Of a stretch of DNA of 64,000 nt, positions 63,621 through 64,000 are shown in pieces. Every line of letters begins with the position of its first letter. Position 1 is the first letter of the stretch. The DNA is taken from the NCBI GenBank assembly GCA_025403435.1, contig CM046330.1, positions 13,352,239 to 13,416,238 on the forward strand, given 5' to 3'. Made by a program: the position numbers and the translations under genes. Origin of the DNA: Artocarpus heterophyllus (taxonomy: Eukaryota > Streptophyta > Magnoliopsida > Rosales > Moraceae). The notes below the pieces were generated by a model that was not told the DNA's origin, searched no databases, and saw only the letters and a list, made by a program, of their open reading frames with translations.

Positions 63621-64000
63621 TGTTTATGTTCTTCTACTGTTTAAAAGTAAAAGAGATATTTATATTGTATGCCACACTGTTTTAGTCTGGACTGATTCGT
63701 GCCACATCTTAAAAAAAAAATCTAATTAAATACCACAATTAAAGTTGGCAATTTCATTAAAAAGGCTAACATACTCTTAATGGCAATAAAAAACTATTTT
63801 ATTTTTATAGAATTTAATTTGTGCTTTGAGGGTGTATTTGGTATTATAAATTATGGTGTGATGATGTGGCATGGAATTTTTTGTAATTAGTTTTTAATGG
63901 CATAAATTAATCTAAACTTTATTTTTTAAGAAAACTAAATGGAATAACCCCTTATGAACACCTCTTGTTAAAAATGTCATTCTCTTTTTAGCTTTTCAAA

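Larger units (their letters stand above)
61843..64000. other. Upstream region of DUF1191 gene and AT-rich spacer to the window end
   Basis: Contains a GT microsatellite (62046-62065), a GA microsatellite (62220-62249) and, from about 63258, sequence like a dispersed MITE beginning GGCCCATTTGGAATGACTT with internal AAGCACTTAT words. No gene recognised. Confidence 0.5.

Noticed and set aside
1..64000. CRISPR arrays, bacterial operons or Shine-Dalgarno signals
   Set aside because: The tandem repeats here lack unique spacers, and all genes have plant exon-intron structure.

Overview
This is nuclear DNA from a flowering plant, most likely a eudicot. The evidence is multi-exon genes with GT-AG (and two GC-AG) introns, single-exon and intron-rich genes set in AT-rich spacers, a nuclear initiator tRNA-Met, and Copia, Gypsy, Harbinger-like and hAT-like transposon remains. 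Some repeats look like those I associate with cucurbits, but that is only a weak impression.

Six intact protein genes could be modelled exon by exon with every reading frame preserved: a CYP704C-type cytochrome P450 (236-2697, minus, 5 exons, 512 aa); the exosome core subunit RRP41 (11541-13706, plus, 11 exons, 241 aa); a glucose-6-phosphate 1-epimerase (15639-18046, minus, 8 exons, 312 aa); a G-box-binding bZIP factor of the GBF3/CPRF1 type (33445-36426, minus, 12 coding exons, 418 aa, with a likely 5'-UTR intron and promoter near 38.7 kb); a GDSL esterase/lipase (53970-59508, plus, 5 exons, 383 aa); and a single-exon DUF1191 membrane protein (60796-61725, minus). A truncated copy of the P450 first exon lies just upstream of the intact P450. 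One initiator tRNA-Met gene sits at 14660-14731.

Between the genes the window is mostly transposon-derived. 4607-10764 is a decayed Ty1/Copia element on the minus strand, with both LTRs, PBS, PPT and broken gag-pol; its 5' LTR runs into a 100-N assembly gap. 19696-22609 is a 2.9-kb solo LTR with a perfect 5-bp target duplication, inserted into a small MITE. Four copies of a ~520-bp Harbinger-like MITE (TAA target sites) lie at 25.3, 40.3, 43.6 and 44.9 kb, and the first holds a second MITE inserted at TTA. hAT-like MITEs, ATTTACA-rich foldback elements and tandem repeats are scattered through the rest. Less certain LTR-like blocks lie at 26.5-28.5 kb and 51.9-52.6 kb.

The genes are ordinary housekeeping, regulatory or metabolic genes and do not form a pathway or cluster. 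No new biological system is evident. The best leads are the two GC-AG introns, ACGT/G-box-rich islands with no recognisable gene (42.7-43.4 and 47.7-48.0 kb), G-boxes in the promoter of the G-box-binding factor itself, a five-fold 18-bp palindrome in the Copia leader, a 22-bp CCTAGG minisatellite, and a cluster of eight ACCGAC cores at 23.2-23.6 kb.
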